In this document: one piece after another, positions 29,736-33,515 of the stretch | Position numbering within the stretch: position 1 is the stretch's first letter | Layout of the letters: every line of letters starts with the position of its first letter | Assembly (NCBI GenBank): GCA_017963125.1 | Contig: JAGCUA010000055.1 | Coordinates: 1 to 33,515 of the forward strand | Direction: 5' to 3' | DNA: 33,515 nucleotides | Source of the DNA: a bacterium | GTDB taxonomy: Bacteria; UBP6; UBA1177 | Translations under genes and position numbers: made by a program | Notes under the pieces: generated by a model | Seen by the model: the letters and a program-made list of their open reading frames with translations, nothing else | Database searches by the model: none | Told to the model about the DNA's origin: nothing

Positions 29736-29764
29736 AATTGGATTTTGTTTTTTCGGAGGCGAAT

Positions 29765-30442
29765 ATGAAAAAAGTTTTTGTGATTTTTTCGGCTTTGTTT
29801 TTTTCGGTGTTTTTTACTTCGTGCATACAGAACAGCGATGAACAATACGAAGTCGATGATTTTCAGGTCGATAATGACTCATATTACAAGGATTATGAAG
29901 ACGATGATCTGGTTTCCGACGACGATGCCGAGACGACGGTATGGGATGTCAACTTTTCGTTTCTCGGTACGATAAACGACGGAAGTGCCGAGACAGTCAA
30001 TTACGGTTCGGGACTTCTGACCTATCTCAACCTTCTGAACGAAACGGTAACGATAAATTCCTCTTCATGGGCAATCAAGAAATCGCTGACTCTCAGTTCC
30101 GGTCATCAGGTTCCCATAATCCAGATCTTTTTTGCCGACAATTCGTCGAACACCGATGAAGACGGCTACGTCACATACTTCGTTCTGCAGCTTGAAGGTT
30201 CGTCTGTTTCTTCAAAAAGCGAAACCTACTATCTCAACAACGACAAAATTTACAGGGCGAAAGTCAAACTTAACAGTGAAACGGACAAAATCGAGGAGAT
30301 CTGCTACATTCAGGAACCCGATTCCACGAAGGGCAAAGTCAATATCTACACAAGCAACATCCGCATCGGCGAAGAACTCAAGGTCGACGGTTATGCGGAT
30401 ATGCTCGATATGGAGGTCAAAGAGTGCAAAGCAATGAACTGA
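29765..30442 (+). CDS. Acidic lipoprotein, function unknown
   Basis: A 225-aa predicted lipoprotein. The start at ATG 29765 is set by GGAGG at 29755-29759; the frame opens upstream at 29738 inside the promoter region. The signal peptide MKKVFVIFSALFFSVFFTSC ends in a lipobox FTSC, with the lipidated Cys at position 20. It is followed by a highly acidic, disordered linker rich in Asp, Glu and Tyr (about 21-60). The rest is a soluble domain with beta-rich character (VNYGSGLLTYLNLLNETVTI and similar) that I do not recognise. Lipoproteins with such acidic linkers are frequent in delta-proteobacteria and Myxococcota. Its last 19 bases overlap the adenosine deaminase gene. Confidence 0.8.
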   Translation: MKKVFVIFSALFFSVFFTSCIQNSDEQYEVDDFQVDNDSYYKDYEDDDLVSDDDAETTVWDVNFSFLGTINDGSAETVNYGSGLLTYLNLLNETVTINSSSWAIKKSLTLSSGHQVPIIQIFFADNSSNTDEDGYVTYFVLQLEGSSVSSKSETYYLNNDKIYRAKVKLNSETDKIEEICYIQEPDSTKGKVNIYTSNIRIGEELKVDGYADMLDMEVKECKAMN

Positions 30443-31554
30443 GAAAAGTTGATGATGCCGTTTCTCAGGTAGCCAGAGGACTGACGCGCGAGTTTTTCAG
30501 GAAACTGCCGAAGACCGATCTTCATGTCCACCTTGACGGTTCGCTGAGACTTGAAACTGTCTGGGAACTTGCTCTTAAAGACGGTATTGACCTCGGTGTC
30601 AGTTCACTTGAAGAACTCAGAGATCTTATTGCCCCGGGAAAAATGCACGCATCTCTGAACGATTACCTCAAAGGTTTTGAAATAACGCTCAAAGTTCTGC
30701 AGACAAGGGAGAACCTTTTCCGGGCGGCTTATGAGCTTGCCGAAGACTGTGCAAAAGAAAATGTCGAATACTTCGAAGTCCGCTATTCTCCGATACTTCA
30801 CACGCAGAAAGGGCTTTCTCTGCCGGTCATTCTGGAGGCGGTCATTGACGGTCTCAAGGCTGGGCAGCGCGATTTCGGCGTTATGAGCGGCATAATCGTC
30901 TGCGGTATGCGCAACATTTCGCCTGAAGTCAGCCTCAGAATGGCTGAACTTGCCGTTGCATTCAAACACCGCGGCGTTGTAGGTTTCGATCTGGCAGGGG
31001 CAGAAAACAACTATCCTGCAAGAGACCATCTCGGTGCTTTTTCGCTGATACTTTCGAACAATGTCAACGTCACGATCCATGCAGGCGAGGCTTACGGTCC
31101 CGACAGCATACACCAGGCGCTTCACTACTGCGGCGCGCACAGAATAGGTCACGGTGTCAGGCTCCGCGAGGACGGAGATCTGCTCAACTATGTCAACGAT
31201 CACAGGATCCCGCTTGAGCTCTGTCCTTCGAGCAATGTTCAGACCGGAGCCGTCAAAAACATCAGGGAACATCCGCTCAAGTTTTATCTTGATCTCAGTC
31301 TCAGAGTCACGCTGAATACTGACAACAGGCTCATAACGAACACGACGATGACAGATGAATACTGGCAGGCATACCAGACTTTCAATCTTTCTCCGCAGAA
31401 CATACTTGACCTCATCATAAACGGTGTAAAAAGTTCGTTTATGCCGTATGAAGTCAAAAAGTCCTATCTTCGCGAAGTAAAACGCAAGGCTATCAAGCTG
31501 TTCCTGCGTGAAGCGAATATAAATCTCAACATCAAACCCGTTACAGGGAAATGA
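30424..31554 (+). CDS. add: Adenosine deaminase (GTG start)
   Basis: Zinc amidohydrolase that converts adenosine (and deoxyadenosine) to inosine. The 376-aa product has all family motifs: KTDLHVHLDGSLR with metal ligands H34 and H36, VVGFDLAGAENNYP, TIHAGEAYG (H219, catalytic E222), HRIGHGVRL (H243), LELCPSSNVQTG, and NTDNRLI with D300. The GTG start at 30424 is supported by GGAGG at 30412-30416 inside the lipoprotein gene, giving a 19-base overlap. The first 20 or so residues are an extension before the conserved LPKTDLH. No signal peptide is seen, so it is cytoplasmic. It overlaps the sigma factor gene as ATGA. Confidence 0.95.
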   Translation: MQSNELRKVDDAVSQVARGLTREFFRKLPKTDLHVHLDGSLRLETVWELALKDGIDLGVSSLEELRDLIAPGKMHASLNDYLKGFEITLKVLQTRENLFRAAYELAEDCAKENVEYFEVRYSPILHTQKGLSLPVILEAVIDGLKAGQRDFGVMSGIIVCGMRNISPEVSLRMAELAVAFKHRGVVGFDLAGAENNYPARDHLGAFSLILSNNVNVTIHAGEAYGPDSIHQALHYCGAHRIGHGVRLREDGDLLNYVNDHRIPLELCPSSNVQTGAVKNIREHPLKFYLDLSLRVTLNTDNRLITNTTMTDEYWQAYQTFNLSPQNILDLIINGVKSSFMPYEVKKSYLREVKRKAIKLFLREANINLNIKPVTGK

Positions 31555-32108
31555 ATCCGTTTGATGAAAAAACGCTTGTCCGCCGCGCAGTTGCAGGCGA
31601 TGCCGGGGCTTTCAACGAGCTTTTGAAGGAAACCGGCGGCAAACTTTTTTCATTTGCTCTTTCGATATGCGCCGGAAACCGCGGCACTGCTGAAGAAATC
31701 TATCAGGAAGCGCTTGTCAAAGCATTCATAAATATCGGGAAATTTGAGGGAAAATCCTCTTTTTCAACTTGGATCTGGACGATAATCAAAAACAGTTACG
31801 TCGATTTCATGACCGAAAGCAAAAAAAATGTAAGTCTTGAAGATGTCGAGGGTTTCGAGCCGTCATCCGATGTGCAGGCGGAACTCGAACTTATAAAAGA
31901 AGACCGCGCAAAAATGCTGAGGAAACTGATTTCGGAACTTCCTCTTCCGTATTGCGAAGTTATTACGCTGATCGACTTGCAGGAAATGGAACATTCAGAA
32001 GCCGCAGAGCTTTTGGGGATCGATAAAAACCTTCTCAAAGTACGCCTTTTCAGAGCAAGAAAGGCTCTTGAAAGGCTGATTTTTGCAAATATCGGATTTT
32101 TTAAGTGA
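31551..32108 (+). CDS. ECF-type RNA polymerase sigma factor
   Basis: A 185-aa sigma-70 family protein with only regions 2 and 4. Region 2 (about 17-78) includes GTAEEIYQEALVKAFINIGK and FSTWIWTIIKNSYVDFM, the -10 and core-binding segment. Region 4 (about 125-178) includes LPLPYCEVITLIDLQEMEHS and a helix-turn-helix EAAELLGIDKNLLKVRLFRA for -35 recognition. No anti-sigma factor gene follows. The next gene is a secreted EGF/LRR protein, so regulation may be transcriptional or by a remote anti-sigma factor. Translational coupling to the deaminase is implied by the ATGA overlap. Confidence 0.92.
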   Translation: MNPFDEKTLVRRAVAGDAGAFNELLKETGGKLFSFALSICAGNRGTAEEIYQEALVKAFINIGKFEGKSSFSTWIWTIIKNSYVDFMTESKKNVSLEDVEGFEPSSDVQAELELIKEDRAKMLRKLISELPLPYCEVITLIDLQEMEHSEAAELLGIDKNLLKVRLFRARKALERLIFANIGFFK

Positions 32109-32122
32109 TTTCACAATTCGCC

Positions 32123-32150
32123 TTGCAATAAATCTTTATTCCAATAAAAT
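32123..32150 (+). promoter_or_regulatory. Candidate promoter for the EGF/LRR protein gene
   Basis: TTGCAA (32123-32128), 16-bp spacer and TAAAAT (32145-32150), located 38 bases upstream of ATG 32188. Both hexamers are near consensus for the housekeeping sigma factor. The region is AT-rich, which raises the chance of a fortuitous match. Confidence 0.4.
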
Positions 32151-32187
32151 ACCTTGTTTGTTTTTTTGGGAGCCATGGAGGGAAATC

Positions 32188-33515
32188 ATGAAAAAATGCA
32201 TGTTGTTTGCTGTCGTATTCTTTTGTTTTACTTCCCTTTCCGCCGACTGGGGAGAAGAGCTCTGCGAGGATCAGACTTGTTCCGGTCACGGTGAATGTCA
32301 GGATGACGGTGAAAACGAATGGTGTGCCTGCGATGAAGGCTATATTGCAAGCGGATTGGAGTGCATTTTAGGCTGCAACGGCGTTACCTGCAGCGGTCAC
32401 GGTGTCTGCTCGGTCGTCAGCGGTGCCGAGGTCTGCACATGTGAAGCCGGATTCTCCGCAACTGGCCTCAACTGCATTCTTAATGAAGCTTCGACGGTCG
32501 ATACTCTTGCAATTCTCAATGAAACGGAGTGCTACAATACGGGAAACTGTCACTACAGGCTGATTTTTGCGACAAATGCCTACAGTTTTACGCCGGCAAT
32601 TTCTTCTCTTTACGACATAATCGTGAATGTTCTTGACTCGGAAAACGTGTGGCACAATTACCGTAAAACCGTGGCACAGTGCGTAACGGAAGGTGTATGC
32701 GACAATGTTGATGCGCAATATATTGATTTCTGGTTTCAGCACAGTGTGAACGGCAACCAGTATGTTACGGTCGAGCTTTTAGGTAACGGCGATGATGCAA
32801 GCGATGACATGTATCACGATGTTCTAATCAACTACTGCTACGGCGTAAACTGCGGGACCGGCGGAAGCTGCGACGGCACTTTGGGATATCCCGTGTGCAC
32901 ATGCGAATACGGCTATGTTCTGCGCGGCGGCGTTTGCGAAGAAGGCTGGTTCGAGGACGAGAATCTGGCAGCAGCGGTTATCGAACTGCTTCAATACAAG
33001 GGATACGCTGTTGAAACGGAAGCCGATATTGATCCTGAAATGCTTTCTGATATTGAATCCTTGTCGTTGAAAGGCAAAAATATTTCTTCTTTAGTCGGGA
33101 TCGGACTTTTTTCTTCTCTGGCTGCTCTTGATGTTTCGGGTAATAATATTTCCGACTTGTCGCCTTTAGCCGACTGCTCTGATCTTAAAGTTCTCAATAT
33201 TTCAGGCAATCCGGCTGCTGATCTGACTCCTCTGAGTGCTCTTCCGCTTTTCAGCATAGATATTTCGTATTCCGGAGTTTATAACCTGAATCCGCTTGTT
33301 CCGGTCACTTCATTGGGAGAAATCATTTTTGCCGGCAGCGGTGCCGGTCTGCACGGCATTGTCAGACCTGAGAACACATCTGTTCCGCAATGGCTTGCCG
33401 GAGAGAATCTTACGGGCTGTAACGAACTTTCGCTGTACGATATGAGCGGAAGCAGAGTCGGTAAAATAGAGATAAATACCGGATGTTCCGTTCACGGTTC
33501 ATGTGTTTTGGGGCA
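32188..33515 (+). CDS. Secreted EGF-like/leucine-rich repeat protein, 3' end outside window
   Basis: This frame stays open for 442 codons from ATG 32188 to the window edge, preceded by GGAGGGA at 32177-32183. Residues 1-19 form a signal peptide ending SLSA. Cys-rich EGF-like modules follow at about 26-59 (CEDQTCSGHGEC, then CACDEGY), 63-96 and 217-250, with a fresh CSVHGSC at 433-439. Between the second and third lies a non-repeated domain (about 97-216) with paired Cys. Residues about 286-375 contain internalin-type LRRs (SLSLKGKNISSL, LAALDVSGNNISDLSPLADC, LKVLNISGNPAADLTPL). The protein is expected to be exported and to act in adhesion or protein binding. It may be co-regulated with the ECF sigma factor upstream. 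Total length is unknown. Confidence 0.88.
   Translation, partial: MKKCMLFAVVFFCFTSLSADWGEELCEDQTCSGHGECQDDGENEWCACDEGYIASGLECILGCNGVTCSGHGVCSVVSGAEVCTCEAGFSATGLNCILNEASTVDTLAILNETECYNTGNCHYRLIFATNAYSFTPAISSLYDIIVNVLDSENVWHNYRKTVAQCVTEGVCDNVDAQYIDFWFQHSVNGNQYVTVELLGNGDDASDDMYHDVLINYCYGVNCGTGGSCDGTLGYPVCTCEYGYVLRGGVCEEGWFEDENLAAAVIELLQYKGYAVETEADIDPEMLSDIESLSLKGKNISSLVGIGLFSSLAALDVSGNNISDLSPLADCSDLKVLNISGNPAADLTPLSALPLFSIDISYSGVYNLNPLVPVTSLGEIIFAGSGAGLHGIVRPENTSVPQWLAGENLTGCNELSLYDMSGSRVGKIEINTGCSVHGSCVLG

Overview
The window comes from a bacterial chromosome of moderate GC content. It opens with the conserved tuf-rpmG-tRNA(Trp)-secE-nusG-rplKAJL-rpoBC block. RpoB (about 1368 aa), RpoC (1433 aa) and the 127-aa three-helix SecE have proteobacteria-like proportions. 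A DUF4416 protein, a PknB-type kinase fused to WD40 repeats, an acidic lipoprotein and an EGF/LRR secreted protein are typical of delta-proteobacterial or Myxococcota-like lineages. That placement is an inference; no rRNA gene is present to confirm it.

Layout, all on the + strand: (1) 1-12384, translation and transcription genes, with an L10-type leader before rplJ, two hairpins between rplL and rpoB, and a strong UUCG-capped terminator after rpoC. (2) 12385-12698, a 314-base gene-free gap with several small inverted repeats. (3) 12699-22270, a surface-polysaccharide locus: CapM-like GT4, TupA-like ATP-grasp enzyme, EpsG/Wzy-like polymerase, GT2, Wzx-like flippase, N5-(carboxyethyl)ornithine synthase-like opine enzyme, VioA-type sugar aminotransferase, RfbA and RfbB. 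(4) 22267-29683, a closely packed run of DUF4416, a short nucleoside-phosphorylase-family protein, RecC and a membrane Ser/Thr kinase with a WD40 sensor region; a perfect 16-bp parS site lies inside recC. (5) 29708-32108, a promoter followed by an overlapping lipoprotein, adenosine deaminase and ECF sigma factor trio. (6) From 32188 past the window edge, a long secreted EGF/LRR protein.

How they work together: region 3 encodes most of a Wzx/Wzy-type pathway. RfbA, RfbB and the VioA-like enzyme should convert glucose-1-phosphate to dTDP-4-amino-4,6-dideoxyglucose. No rmlC or rmlD is present, so the window does not encode dTDP-rhamnose synthesis. The opine synthase and the amide-bond-forming ATP-grasp enzyme suggest that the glycan carries an unusual carboxyethyl-amino-acid substituent. 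This is the best candidate for an undescribed system here. The parS site suggests the window lies in the origin-proximal part of the chromosome.
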